A stretch of 54,902 nucleotides of DNA from Actinomycetes bacterium (lineage in GTDB: Bacteria; Actinomycetota; Acidimicrobiia; Acidimicrobiales; SZUA-35): positions 1-54,902 of the forward strand of contig JAJRQY010000121.1 in assembly GCA_024280015.1 (NCBI GenBank). Reading direction: 5' to 3'. A program made the translations under genes and the position numbers. A model generated the notes under the pieces. The model did not search any database and was not told the DNA's origin. It was given only the letters and a program-made list of their open reading frames with translations. Within the stretch, counting starts at the first letter, position 1. Each line of letters opens with the position of its first letter. Positions 1-8,405 of the stretch are shown here, piece by piece.

Positions 1-1507
1 CCAGCTCCACTACCCCTTCGAGAACCAGGACCACTTTGAGGCCCACAATCCGGCGGACTTCATCGTTGAGTACACCGCCCAGACCCGTGGCTGGTTCTAC
101 ACCATGCATGTGCTTGGTACGGCCCTGTTTGATAAGCCCGCCTTCTCAAACGTGATCTGCCACGGAACACTGCTGGACTCCGATGGGGTCAAGCTGTCCA
201 AGAAACTGCGAAACTACCCCGACCCTCTTGCCGTCTTTGATGAGGTCGGCTCCGACGCCATGCGCTGGTACTTGATCAGCTCACCAATCTTGCGGGGGCT
301 GGACACCCGGATCGAGAAGGACGACTCGGGCATTCGCGATGTCGTGCGCCACACCCTCAATCCGCTGTGGAATGCCTATTCGTTCTTCACCCTCTACGCC
401 AATGCCGAGGGCTACACCGCTACCGAACGAACCGACTCGACCAACCTTCTTGATCGCTACATCCTGGCCAAAACCCACCAACTGGTACGCGACATGACGA
501 CGTCAATGGATGACTATCAACTGGCCAACGCCTGTGACCATGTTCAGACCTTCCTTGACGCGCTGACCAACTGGTACATCCGACGGAGTCGGGAACGGTT
601 CTGGAACACCGACCCTGCTGTTGATCTTGACACCGATGCACTGGACACCCTGTACACAGTCCTACGGCTCTTTGTCCGAGTTGCTGCTCCCCTGCTACCG
701 CTAACAACCGAGGAGATCTGGCTGGGACTAAACGGCGACACAGGTTCGGTCCATCTTGAATCCTGGCCATCAGCCTCCGATATTCCTGCTGATGACGATC
801 TGGTCGCCGCCATGGATCAGCTCCGTCAGGCAGCATCGGCTGCCCTGTCCCTACGCGAGGATCGCAATCTGCGGGTTCGTCTTCCGCTAGCCAGTGCAAC
901 ACTTGCCGGTCCGAGCGCAAGTTCTATCAAGCCGTTCGCTGAGCTTCTGGCCAGTGAGATCAACGTGAAGCAGATTTTCTTTACCGATGAGGTTCAGGCC
1001 TATGGCTCGTTCCGCCTGCAACCCAACGGTCGTGTTCTCGGACCCAAGATTGGCAAGGATGTTCAGAAGGTGATCCAGGCAGCCAAGGCGGGCGATTGGT
1101 CGGCGAACGAAGATGGCACTGTCTCGGTTGCCGGACATCGCCTGGAAGCAGCCGAGTTCAGTCTGGCTCTGGATCCGCTCGAAGGAGTCGCTGCGGCGCC
1201 CCTACCCGGAAACCAGGTTGTCATTGCTTTGGATGTTGAACTAACCGATGAACTCGAAGCCGAAGGCCGGGCCAGGGACACGGTTCGTGCTATTCAGCAG
1301 ATGCGCAAGGACCAAGATTTCCACCCGACCGATCGTATTCGCCTCGAGTACGGCGAACTGCCACAGGGAACCCAGGAGTACCTGGAATGGATTTGTCGGG
1401 AAGTGCTAGCGGTCGAGGTTGAACACAACCCCAATTTCGGGATGGTCTCCAACTATGCCGTGGACGGCAAACCACTCGAAGTCTGGATTACGCGGATTTC
1501 GGTCTAG
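1..1507 (+). CDS. ileS: Isoleucyl-tRNA synthetase, C-terminal part (5' end outside window)
   Basis: Cytosolic enzyme that charges tRNA-Ile. The frame is open from base 2, so the start and most of the catalytic domain lie before the window; about 500 C-terminal residues are visible. The first bases encode the end of the Rossmann domain (TRGWFYT). The class I KMSKS loop appears as KLSKK followed by RNYPDP near bases 196-222. The KxLRNYPDP form resembles the eukaryotic-like IleRS2 type found in many actinobacteria. The anticodon-binding helical domain follows (NWYIRRSRERFW near bases 571-606), then a C-terminal alpha/beta extension. The stop overlaps that of the convergent divIVA-like gene by two bases. 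The ileS-divIVA neighbourhood is common in actinobacteria, usually on the same strand. Confidence 0.95.
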   Translation, partial: QLHYPFENQDHFEAHNPADFIVEYTAQTRGWFYTMHVLGTALFDKPAFSNVICHGTLLDSDGVKLSKKLRNYPDPLAVFDEVGSDAMRWYLISSPILRGLDTRIEKDDSGIRDVVRHTLNPLWNAYSFFTLYANAEGYTATERTDSTNLLDRYILAKTHQLVRDMTTSMDDYQLANACDHVQTFLDALTNWYIRRSRERFWNTDPAVDLDTDALDTLYTVLRLFVRVAAPLLPLTTEEIWLGLNGDTGSVHLESWPSASDIPADDDLVAAMDQLRQAASAALSLREDRNLRVRLPLASATLAGPSASSIKPFAELLASEINVKQIFFTDEVQAYGSFRLQPNGRVLGPKIGKDVQKVIQAAKAGDWSANEDGTVSVAGHRLEAAEFSLALDPLEGVAAAPLPGNQVVIALDVELTDELEAEGRARDTVRAIQQMRKDQDFHPTDRIRLEYGELPQGTQEYLEWICREVLAVEVEHNPNFGMVSNYAVDGKPLEVWITRISV

Positions 1508-2982
1508 CGGCGGCGTCCGAACCAGCTACTACGGGTTGGCTCTTCGGTGTCCTGGCTCATGAAGCGAGAAAGCGCGTCGTCATCTTCACCTTCGACCGTC
1601 GTCGCCTTACGCAACTCATCCAGAAACGGATCCGATGACGCATCTCCCGAAGCTTCGGGCACTGCTTCGGCCCACGCTGGACGCTCGACATCTTCGACAC
1701 TGTCCTCATCAGTATCCGCTGAGCCAAGTGTCTTCTCCTGAACTGCACCAACCTGGCTCGTGTCCATCAACAGGCTACGACGAACCCCCATCCGGCTCGC
1801 TGGGCTCACGGTCATTCCCGCTGTTGCTGTCTCTCCATCAGGATCCTCAGCCAGATCGGTAGGATCTCCAAAGAGAGCCTGAGCTGGCTCTTCTGTCTCA
1901 ATAACGACCTTGTCGGTGAGGTCTATGCCAGCCTCATCCTCACCATGGCCATCGGCATTGTCCGACGGCGTCTCCGGCGCAACGTCACCCAGAGCGGCAA
2001 CCGGAATTGCTTCGGTCCGATCTTGTCGATCGTCTCCACCGGGCTCGACGCCATCAGGCGTGATCTCCTCTTGGGATGCCTCGCCTTCGTTGCCGACGTC
2101 GTCCTTCTCGCTGTGAGGACCGTCAGTCTTGGCGCGATCTAGCTCGTCGTTGACTGCGAGCAAGGAATCAAGTTCTACCCGGGCAGGTTCATAGGACTGC
2201 TCACCAAGAGCTCCGACATCTGTCGACTGTGGCGGGATAGCGGGACGAAGACGCTCCGGGTCATCAAGAACCGTGTTGATCTCGGACATCGCGCTACGCA
2301 CGATCTCGCGTCGCTCAGCTAGATGGCCTTCGAAATTCTCAATATCGGTGGCCAGAAGGTCGCGAACCGCTTCAAGCTCTCGGATCTGGTCCAGGATCTC
2401 TTCACGACGAGCAGCGTGTACGTCCTCTAGCTCGGCTTCGATTTCCGTGATCTGCGCATTCGCCCGATCTCGGGCCGCTGCCAGCAGTGCGTGACGTTCT
2501 CCCTCGACCTCGGCAAACATGCTGGAGCGGGCATTCTCGCCTTCGGCCAGCAGTCGCTCGGACTCGGCTCGACTACTGCGGGTGAGTTCTTCAGCTTCGC
2601 TGTTGGCCGACGAACGGGTTAGGTCTGCCTCTTGGGTTGCCTCGCGAACAATGGTGTCAGCAGTTCGCTGAGCCGAAACCAAGGTGTTGCGAAGGGTCTC
2701 GTCAAAGTCCTGGGATGGGACTGGAACTGGTTGGCTAGCAATGGCAATCGCTGGGGACGAACCGTCGGAATCCCGCTGCTCTAGAAGACGAGCCTCAGCC
2801 GCCGCAGCCCTGCGTTCGGCCGCTGCCAGCTTGTCTTGAAGCTGTTCGACATCTTGAGCCAACGGACTCAGGGTCTCAAGAACCCGGTCGACCTGGTTCT
2901 TGCTATAGCCCCGCAGTTCGTCCTCAAAACGAATCTCGGTCAAGCGATGTAGTACTCGGAATCTGTCAGACTGGGCACTCAT
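1504..2982 (-). CDS. divIVA: DivIVA/Wag31-like coiled-coil polar growth protein
   Basis: About 492 residues. The N-terminus carries the DivIVA signature (RFEDELRGYSKNQVDRVLETL) that in the family binds curved membrane. A long Ala/Glu/Arg coiled coil follows, roughly residues 35-230, and then a very acidic, Pro/Thr/Ser-rich low-complexity half. The protein ends in a basic tail (WFGRRR). In actinobacteria such proteins mark poles and septa and organise wall synthesis. It is the last gene of the dcw cluster and lies downstream of sepF. I use the ATG at 2982; an ATG at 2991 and a TTG at 3027 are also in frame, and none has a strong Shine-Dalgarno sequence. The disordered acidic half makes it longer than typical DivIVA (about 260 residues in mycobacteria). 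Confidence 0.85.
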   Translation of the reverse strand: MSAQSDRFRVLHRLTEIRFEDELRGYSKNQVDRVLETLSPLAQDVEQLQDKLAAAERRAAAAEARLLEQRDSDGSSPAIAIASQPVPVPSQDFDETLRNTLVSAQRTADTIVREATQEADLTRSSANSEAEELTRSSRAESERLLAEGENARSSMFAEVEGERHALLAAARDRANAQITEIEAELEDVHAARREEILDQIRELEAVRDLLATDIENFEGHLAERREIVRSAMSEINTVLDDPERLRPAIPPQSTDVGALGEQSYEPARVELDSLLAVNDELDRAKTDGPHSEKDDVGNEGEASQEEITPDGVEPGGDDRQDRTEAIPVAALGDVAPETPSDNADGHGEDEAGIDLTDKVVIETEEPAQALFGDPTDLAEDPDGETATAGMTVSPASRMGVRRSLLMDTSQVGAVQEKTLGSADTDEDSVEDVERPAWAEAVPEASGDASSDPFLDELRKATTVEGEDDDALSRFMSQDTEEPTRSSWFGRRR

Positions 2983-3053
2983 AGTGACCATAGGGTAACC
3001 AGTCGAAACGCCATCACCGGGGATCAATGGGCAAAACTCTTGTTTGCTAGCCC

Positions 3054-3073
3054 ATGGCTCCAGCTGGAGCCAT
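3054..3073. repeat. 20-bp perfect palindrome between sepF and divIVA
   Basis: ATGGCTCCAGCTGGAGCCAT reads identically on both strands. It lies in the 119-bp gap between the sepF stop and the divIVA start. It could be a protein-binding site or part of a hairpin that attenuates transcription into divIVA; no T-tract follows. Which of these it does is unknown. Confidence 0.6.
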
Positions 3074-3101
3074 CTTCATCGACCAGTCTTACACCACGGA
3101 G

Positions 3102-3749
3102 CTATTCGCGATCGAAACCGCGCTCGTCAATCCGACGACGGTCATCATCACTGACCTCGACCGACTTAGGAATCAAGAGGAAGACCTGCGGAGCGATCTT
3201 CTCCATCTTGCCACCGAGCGAATAGCACGAACCGCTGGCAAAGTCGATGAGTCGCCGAGCCAGGTCACGATCCAGGCTCCTCAGATTCATGACAACGGGC
3301 ACGGACTTTCGCAATTCATCCGCCAGCACTTTGGCGTCGCCGAATGACTGTGGAGTGAGGGTTCGCGGCTTGGTCCGCTGGATCGATAGGGGTCTGACGG
3401 CGGAATCGTCAACCCGGACAGTCATTCGGGCTGGGGCCTCATCGCCGCCGTGCGCATCAAAGTCTGAACGGTTGGCCATGTCACTGGGTACCGCACGCAG
3501 GGGTCGAACCTCGCCGACCGCCGAGGGCGTGCGAGGCGTCGCACCAGCGCCAAATGAACCTCGGGGTGCTGCCGGCCTACCAGCCGTTACTCCTTCGCTC
3601 CCAGCTGGGACCGCGATAGGTCCCCGGGCTGGTTCAGCGTCTCGGCCACCAGCGGAACTCGAACGCGAGTCTTCTGCGAGGTAGTTGTCGTCATACTCTT
3701 CGTCCGCCCCAAGTCCGAGGTAGACCATCACATTTCGAAATACTGACAT
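3102..3749 (-). CDS. sepF: SepF cell-division protein
   Basis: A 215-residue SepF. The N-terminal 12 residues (MSVFRNVMVYLG) form the expected amphipathic membrane-binding helix. A long Gly/Ala/Pro/Arg-rich linker follows, residues 20-120. The C-terminal SepF (DUF552) domain occupies about residues 125-215, with the typical PRTLTPQSFGDAKVLADELR and the YSLGGKMEKI loop. SepF tethers FtsZ to the membrane and stands in for FtsA in actinobacteria, which fits the absence of ftsA from this cluster. An AAGGAAG sequence lies just upstream of the ATG. The gene sits downstream of yggS with a 137-bp gap in which I see no further gene. Confidence 0.93.
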   Translation of the reverse strand: MSVFRNVMVYLGLGADEEYDDNYLAEDSRSSSAGGRDAEPARGPIAVPAGSEGVTAGRPAAPRGSFGAGATPRTPSAVGEVRPLRAVPSDMANRSDFDAHGGDEAPARMTVRVDDSAVRPLSIQRTKPRTLTPQSFGDAKVLADELRKSVPVVMNLRSLDRDLARRLIDFASGSCYSLGGKMEKIAPQVFLLIPKSVEVSDDDRRRIDERGFDRE

Positions 3750-3886
3750 CCGGCTTCCTTCTCGCGTATCCGGTCCAACTATTCGCCCGGTATCTCTTGC
3801 TCTTTGTCAACACATTCAATCTTGATCTTCGACCCGTCTCCCGGCTAGCAGAAGGCGAGACGAGTACATGATCTCACGCGTGGTGA

Positions 3887-4546
3887 CTAGTTTGCCCGAT
3901 CGCGCGGCCCAAATAGCGCCGTGCCCACTCGAATCATTGTGCTGCCCTCAGAAACTGCTGCTTCGATGTCTCCACTCATGCCCATGGAAAGCTCGTTTAG
4001 CCCAAGCTCAGTTGCTAATGCTCTGAGGGAGGAAAATGCTGGCCGAGGGTCATCAGAACGGCTGGTCGGGCCAATAGTCATCAAACCACGCAGATCCAAC
4101 CCAAGGGAACGCAGACCCTCAGCCAGCTCTGCTACCTCGGTGGGGTCACAACCCGCCTTTGTCGCTTCTCCCGTGGTGTTGACCTGGATCATGACCTTGG
4201 CTGCGGGCGCCCGCTTCGCTATTTCTGTTCCGATCGACAGTCGATCAACGGTTTGCCACAAGGACACAATTGAAGCCAGCTTCTTCACCTTATTTCGCTG
4301 CACATTGCCGATCATGTGCCAGGCCGCACTGGCATCATCGACTTCCGCTGATTTCGCAACCAGCTCTTGTGCATAGTTTTCACCGAGATTGTGGATGCCT
4401 TGCTCCAATGCCAGGCGAGCACTGGATGCGGGCAAGGTCTTGCTGACGGCAACAATGGTGACATCATCCAGCGAACCTCCACCTGCTTCAATTCGTTGCC
4501 GAACAATGGCAAGGCGCTCGGCAAAGCTGTCGGCCAACGCGTTCAT
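3887..4546 (-). CDS. yggS: YggS/PLPBP-family pyridoxal-phosphate homeostasis protein
   Basis: A 219-residue PLP-binding TIM-barrel protein without known enzymatic activity; the family buffers pyridoxal phosphate. Visible family motifs are TIVAVSKTLP with the PLP lysine near residue 37, LGENYAQEL, WHMIGNVQRNK, the Q/N-rich strand VMIQVNTTGEATKAG, LRGLMTIGP, and the phosphate-binding end LSMGMSGDIEAAV followed by IRVGTALFG. The start at 4546 is preferred over upstream codons because AGAGGAG lies 7-8 nt before it and the homologous region begins there. It follows pgeF by 13 nt, matching the ftsZ-pgeF-yggS-sepF order of many Gram-positive dcw clusters. Confidence 0.94.
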   Translation of the reverse strand: MNALADSFAERLAIVRQRIEAGGGSLDDVTIVAVSKTLPASSARLALEQGIHNLGENYAQELVAKSAEVDDASAAWHMIGNVQRNKVKKLASIVSLWQTVDRLSIGTEIAKRAPAAKVMIQVNTTGEATKAGCDPTEVAELAEGLRSLGLDLRGLMTIGPTSRSDDPRPAFSSLRALATELGLNELSMGMSGDIEAAVSEGSTMIRVGTALFGPRDRAN

Positions 4547-4559
4547 TACTGACTCCTCT

Positions 4560-5243
4560 TCATTGCTGGATCCACCCAACCATGGTTTGACGGCCAGTAT
4601 CAGCACGAGTTCGGTGACTGAAATAGGACGGGCCACTAGTACAAGTCGGCTCTCCGGAAATCGGGGTGAGCTCCTCCCAGCCTTGCTGGCGGCATGCTTG
4701 GGCTACCAGCGCAGGCAGGTTCAATGCTGGTTTTCCGGTTCGGGTCTCCGACTGCACTCCGATTCCGAACTGGTTGGTAATTGGTTTGAGGTCACCAGCG
4801 GAGAACTCATAGGCGCCAGCGTGAATGCAGGGCCCCAAAACAGCCGCAACCGGCCGGGCTCCCCGGCGGCTGAGCTGCTCACTCGCTCGCTCAACAATTC
4901 CTGCGACCACCCCGCGCCAGCCGCAATGCAAGACGGCAAGACCAGCGCTGCTGACCAGGGCCAGCGGGGCACAATCTGCGGTCAATACCGCAACCGGAAC
5001 GTTCGGAACCGTGGTCAGTGCTCCGTCGGCTTGGGCACCGGCATGCTCGCCAGCAAACGTCGCCTCCACAATGGTGGCCCCGTGGACTTGCCTGAGCCAG
5101 GTCCACGATTGCGGGACCAACTTCGATCGGCGAACCCCAAGCTGGTCCTCAGCGACGGAGAGACCGAAGTCACCATCGGATGTATTGGTGCAGCTGAGGT
5201 GGACGTGGCCAATATCGGTATCAATTGTGCGAGTGACTGCCAC
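4560..5243 (-). CDS. pgeF: YfiH/PgeF-family multicopper-like purine nucleoside phosphorylase
   Basis: A 227-residue protein of the YfiH/LACC1 family, described as polyphenol oxidase-like and as purine nucleoside phosphorylase/adenosine deaminase. PgeF is also reported to edit misincorporated L-Ser in peptidoglycan precursors. Key motifs are present: LRQVHG (metal His), LTADCAPL, AVLHCGWRG, VLGPCIHAGAYE and the C-terminal YFSHRTRADTGR. The start is GTG at 5243 with a GAAGGGA sequence upstream. It lies 36 nt after the ftsZ stop in the same direction and is probably co-transcribed with it. The exact substrate cannot be told from sequence. Confidence 0.9.
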   Translation of the reverse strand: MAVTRTIDTDIGHVHLSCTNTSDGDFGLSVAEDQLGVRRSKLVPQSWTWLRQVHGATIVEATFAGEHAGAQADGALTTVPNVPVAVLTADCAPLALVSSAGLAVLHCGWRGVVAGIVERASEQLSRRGARPVAAVLGPCIHAGAYEFSAGDLKPITNQFGIGVQSETRTGKPALNLPALVAQACRQQGWEELTPISGEPTCTSGPSYFSHRTRADTGRQTMVGWIQQ

Positions 5244-5279
5244 GTCCAGTCCCTTCAGTTCAGCTCAAGAAGGCTGGAT

Positions 5280-6386
5280 CTACTTCAAGAAGGACGGAAC
5301 ATCGAAATCATCATCCGGATCATCATCATCAGAAGCGAAAATATCAATGGTGTCCCTGGCTGCTTCGCTCTCGAAGTCGTCATCGGCCAGAAGGTCCGTG
5401 ATTGCCCGTTGGCCGGTCGAAGACTCTTCGTCTCCTTGGGCGTCCCAACGGTCGAAGCCAGCGGCGATCACAGTCACTCGAATTTCTTCTCCCATGCCTT
5501 CATCAACGACGGTGCCAAAGATGATGTTGCAATCTTGGTGGGCAACATCGTGGATAATTTCTGCCGCCTCGTTGACTTCGAACAGGCCGAGGGCGCTGGA
5601 CCCGGAGATAGAAAGCAAGATGCCGCGGGCTCCCTCGATTGAAGACTCCAACAGGGGGCTGGCAATTGCTGCACGAGCAGCAGCCAAGGCCCGGCCCTCA
5701 CCGCTGGCCTTGCCAATACCCATCAGGGCACTGCCAGCATCGCGCATGATCATACGAACGTCGGCGAAGTCGGTGTTGATCAGGCCAGGTGTGGTGATGA
5801 GGTCGGTTATGCCGCTGACTCCGGAAAGCAAGATCTCATCCGCCAGTCGAAAGGCATCAATCATGGTGGTCTTCTCGTCGGCAATGGAGAGAAGCCGGTC
5901 GTTAGGAATGACGATCTGGGTGTCGACCTTTTCGCGAAGTTTCAAGATGCCAGAGTCCGCCTGGGCGGAGCGGCGGCGCCCCTCGAAGCCGAATGGCCTG
6001 GTCACAACACCAATGGTTAGTGCACCCTGGCTCTTGGCCAACTCGGCAATGATCGGTGCGGCACCAGTTCCGGTACCGCCTCCTTCTCCGGCGGTGATGA
6101 ACACCATGTCGGACCCATCCAGAGCAGCGGCGATCTCGTCGCGATGGTCCTCAGCTGCTTGCTCGCCAATCGCGGGATCGCTACCGGCTCCCAAGCCACG
6201 TGTGAGCTCTCGACCAATATGGATCTTTGTTTCCGCATCGTTCATCAACAGAGCTTGTGCATCAGTATTGATAGCGATGAATTCGACGCCACGCAGTCCA
6301 GCGTCGATCATGCGGTTGATGGCATTGCAGCCACCACCGCCGACACCGACGACCTTGATGACGGCAACATAGTTCTGGGTTGTCAT
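5280..6386 (-). CDS. ftsZ: Cell division GTPase FtsZ
   Basis: A 368-residue bacterial tubulin homologue that forms the Z ring. The nucleotide-binding glycine motif [15 protein letters not shown] is at residues 12-26 and the tubulin signature GGGTGTG at 102-108. The T7 loop region ([13 protein letters not shown]) supplies the catalytic Asp for the neighbouring subunit. After the globular part comes a short acidic linker, then a conserved C-terminal peptide ([10 protein letters not shown]) that binds SepF and other tethers. It is downstream of ftsQ with a 74-bp gap containing a duplicated ribosome-binding sequence. Confidence 0.98.
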   Translation of the reverse strand: MTTQNYVAVIKVVGVGGGGCNAINRMIDAGLRGVEFIAINTDAQALLMNDAETKIHIGRELTRGLGAGSDPAIGEQAAEDHRDEIAAALDGSDMVFITAGEGGGTGTGAAPIIAELAKSQGALTIGVVTRPFGFEGRRRSAQADSGILKLREKVDTQIVIPNDRLLSIADEKTTMIDAFRLADEILLSGVSGITDLITTPGLINTDFADVRMIMRDAGSALMGIGKASGEGRALAAARAAIASPLLESSIEGARGILLSISGSSALGLFEVNEAAEIIHDVAHQDCNIIFGTVVDEGMGEEIRVTVIAAGFDRWDAQGDEESSTGQRAITDLLADDDFESEAARDTIDIFASDDDDPDDDFDVPSFLK

Positions 6387-6387
6387 A

Positions 6388-6413
6388 CAGTTCCTACTCG
6401 CAGTTCCTACTCG
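6388..6413 (-). repeat. 13-bp exact tandem duplication containing the ftsZ ribosome-binding site
   Basis: On the minus strand, GAGTAGGAACTG is followed by C in the upstream unit, and the two 13-bp copies (plus-strand 6388-6400 and 6401-6413) are identical. The copy nearer the gene places AGGAA about 6-7 nt before the ftsZ ATG. The second AGGAA lies 13 nt further upstream, so ftsZ has a duplicated Shine-Dalgarno region. Confidence 0.8.
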
Positions 6414-6460
6414 CCCTTGCGAGACTCGGTGCTTAACTTCTGTGCGCTAACTTATCCACC

Positions 6461-7333
6461 CTAGGAGCAGTCAGCGAGGTTCGTCAATGCTGCACCAATT
6501 TCTCCTTCTCCGCTAATGCGGAGTAATGCCGGAGCCGTTGGCACGCGCAGGTCAATCTGCCAGAGACATCGCAGATCTACCTTGTTCAACATTGTTTCCA
6601 AACTCACCAATTTGTCGGTGAGTCCACTGTCAGTCCCCATCAAAACATGACCACCGTCGCGTAGGGCCAGATTGAGGTCATTGCCTTCGAAATAGACGCT
6701 GTCAATCCGTCCGGACAGTTCGGGGCCGAGGGCAGCGATCAGGTGCATGGCCCCTTGTGCCGCCGGTGGAGCAGGGGTTCCAATGACTCCGCTCGCCTGG
6801 ATTCCGTGGATCGGTACGAATCCTGCTGGATTTGTGTCAACGGTCTCCAACTGACGCCCGCTCCGGTCGACGAGAACCAGGCCGACGGGAGTTGGAATTG
6901 CGGCAACTGGCACTCGTTCTTCAACATGAATGGTCACGGTGCCGTCCAGTTTCCGTTCAACCCATGCCGTTTCGACCCAAGCAAGATTGCTTACCGACTC
7001 ACCAGCCTGCCCAAGGTCAAGTTCAAGAAGCGGATCGCCGGCTTCGATTCCCGTGGCGTCACGAATCTCAAAGACATCACTCTGTATTGCTCCGGTGATA
7101 ACAATCTGATCGACATCCATCCAGCTGCTCTGAACCAAGAACATGGACCCGATAGCGCCAACGGTTACCAACGCCAGGGCCAGGATTGTGCGACGTTGCC
7201 GCCGTCCCGCCTCCTCAGCGACCTCGGTTCGCCGTTGTTTCATTCGAGGATCGACCGAGTTGGCTGCCCTGGTCGACTTCGTCTTCTGAACTGTTCGCTT
7301 CTTTGTCGTTGGAGTTTTTGTCGTCGTTGTCAT
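6461..7333 (-). CDS. ftsQ: Divisome protein FtsQ
   Basis: A 290-residue bitopic membrane protein. It has a Lys/Thr/Arg-rich cytoplasmic N-terminus (about 50 residues), one transmembrane helix near residues 51-67 (ILALALVTVGAIGSMFLV), and then a POTRA domain (MDVDQIVITGAIQSDVFEIR). The FtsQ/DivIB beta domain follows (LAWVETAWVERKLDGTVTIHVEERVPVA). FtsQ joins FtsB and FtsL to activate septal wall synthesis. It lies 4 nt after murB and just before ftsZ, as in most dcw clusters. Confidence 0.93.
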   Translation of the reverse strand: MTTTTKTPTTKKRTVQKTKSTRAANSVDPRMKQRRTEVAEEAGRRQRRTILALALVTVGAIGSMFLVQSSWMDVDQIVITGAIQSDVFEIRDATGIEAGDPLLELDLGQAGESVSNLAWVETAWVERKLDGTVTIHVEERVPVAAIPTPVGLVLVDRSGRQLETVDTNPAGFVPIHGIQASGVIGTPAPPAAQGAMHLIAALGPELSGRIDSVYFEGNDLNLALRDGGHVLMGTDSGLTDKLVSLETMLNKVDLRCLWQIDLRVPTAPALLRISGEGEIGAALTNLADCS

Positions 7334-7337
7334 CGGT

Positions 7338-8405
7338 TCACGATTCGGATTCGGATTCGGATTCGGGTTGGGATTCTGGCTCAGGGTCTGGATTCAGATC
7401 CTCAGATTGCAGGTCTGGGTGTTCGTCGAACCCGATGAGGCGGTTCTCGGCTCGCAACACGAGCCCTTGAGTCTCGAAGATTTTGCCTTGGATGGCGCGG
7501 ATCAAGGCAAAAACATCGTCAGCCGATCCATTCGGGTCAGCCTGGATGAAGTTTGCGTGCTTGTCCGAGACCACCGCCGAACCAATTCTCAGACCCTTCA
7601 GGCCGGCTTGGTCGATGAGACGACCAGCAGAGTCTCCGTCCGGGTTGGCAAACACACTTCCGGCATTCTGACCCCCGGGCTGGTTGGAGCGACGCCACTG
7701 AACAATCTCTGACAGCTTGGCCTCGGAGGTTGCGACATCACCTGACCGAAGCTCGAACCGGGCAGAAATCACTAGTTCACTGTCGCTGATCGCTGACTGT
7801 CGGTAGCCGAAGCCCAATTCTTCGACCGTTCGTTTGGAGATTTCGCCGCTGCCTTTCCCCTCAGTCCTGTCGCCGCACTTGTCGCCTCGAAGATCAACAA
7901 TGGTCGCTTCGACCAGGCTGCTGGCGATGTCGGAGCCATGCCCGCCAGCATTCATCCGTACTGCTCCGCCAACTGAGCCCGGAACGCCAACCGCCCATTC
8001 GAATCCGGCCAACCCGCTGCGAGCAGAGAAGCGAGCGACAATTGGGAGCATCGCTGCTCCCCCCGCATCCAGCATGACCCCATCCACAGACATCTCCGAG
8101 AACCCGTCCCCGAGGTGGATAACGAGGCCATCAAATCCCTGATCAGCGACCAGCAAGTTGGAACCCTTGCCAACAACAAGAACGGCAACACCTGATGAGC
8201 TGACAGCAGCGGTGACCCGCTGCAGATCGTGTTCGGAGTCGACGGTGACCAGCAAGGCAGCGGGACCACCAACACGGTAGGTGCACCAGGCAGCCAGGCT
8301 TGCGTCTCGCATGGCGAGGGCACCCAGCTGAAGCCCAGCTGCTTCGGTTGCCGCGCTCCAGAGGCGGCCATCGGCCGTATCGAATCCGGTATCAAACCCA
8401 CTCAC
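7338..8405 (-). CDS. murB: UDP-N-acetylenolpyruvoylglucosamine reductase MurB
   Basis: A 355-residue FAD-dependent reductase making UDP-MurNAc with NADPH. FAD-binding motifs are YRVGGPA, VVGKGSNLLVAD and GVPGSVGGAVRMNAGGHG. The catalytic region includes FGYRQS, NAGSVFANP (proton-donor Ser) and the C-terminal GRLIDQAGLKGLRIG with VSDKHANF. The lack of the extra loop of type I MurB is not certain from sequence alone. An odd low-complexity tail of about 30 residues (PEPESQPESESESES) is encoded by a GGATTC hexanucleotide repeat at the 3' end. The 5' end overlaps murC by 4 bp, and ftsQ starts 4 nt after the stop. Confidence 0.95.
   Translation of the reverse strand: MSGFDTGFDTADGRLWSAATEAAGLQLGALAMRDASLAAWCTYRVGGPAALLVTVDSEHDLQRVTAAVSSSGVAVLVVGKGSNLLVADQGFDGLVIHLGDGFSEMSVDGVMLDAGGAAMLPIVARFSARSGLAGFEWAVGVPGSVGGAVRMNAGGHGSDIASSLVEATIVDLRGDKCGDRTEGKGSGEISKRTVEELGFGYRQSAISDSELVISARFELRSGDVATSEAKLSEIVQWRRSNQPGGQNAGSVFANPDGDSAGRLIDQAGLKGLRIGSAVVSDKHANFIQADPNGSADDVFALIRAIQGKIFETQGLVLRAENRLIGFDEHPDLQSEDLNPDPEPESQPESESESES
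7344..7370 (-). repeat. Hexanucleotide repeat at the 3' end of murB
   Basis: Four near-perfect GATTCG units encode the Ser-Glu tail of MurB. Unit number could change tail length without changing frame. Confidence 0.7.

Noticed and set aside
4389-6372. Two long plus-strand open frames of 417 and 515 codons opposite pgeF and ftsZ
   Set aside because: They are antisense to clear pgeF and ftsZ genes, have Ser/Arg/Pro-rich composition and no recognisable family.
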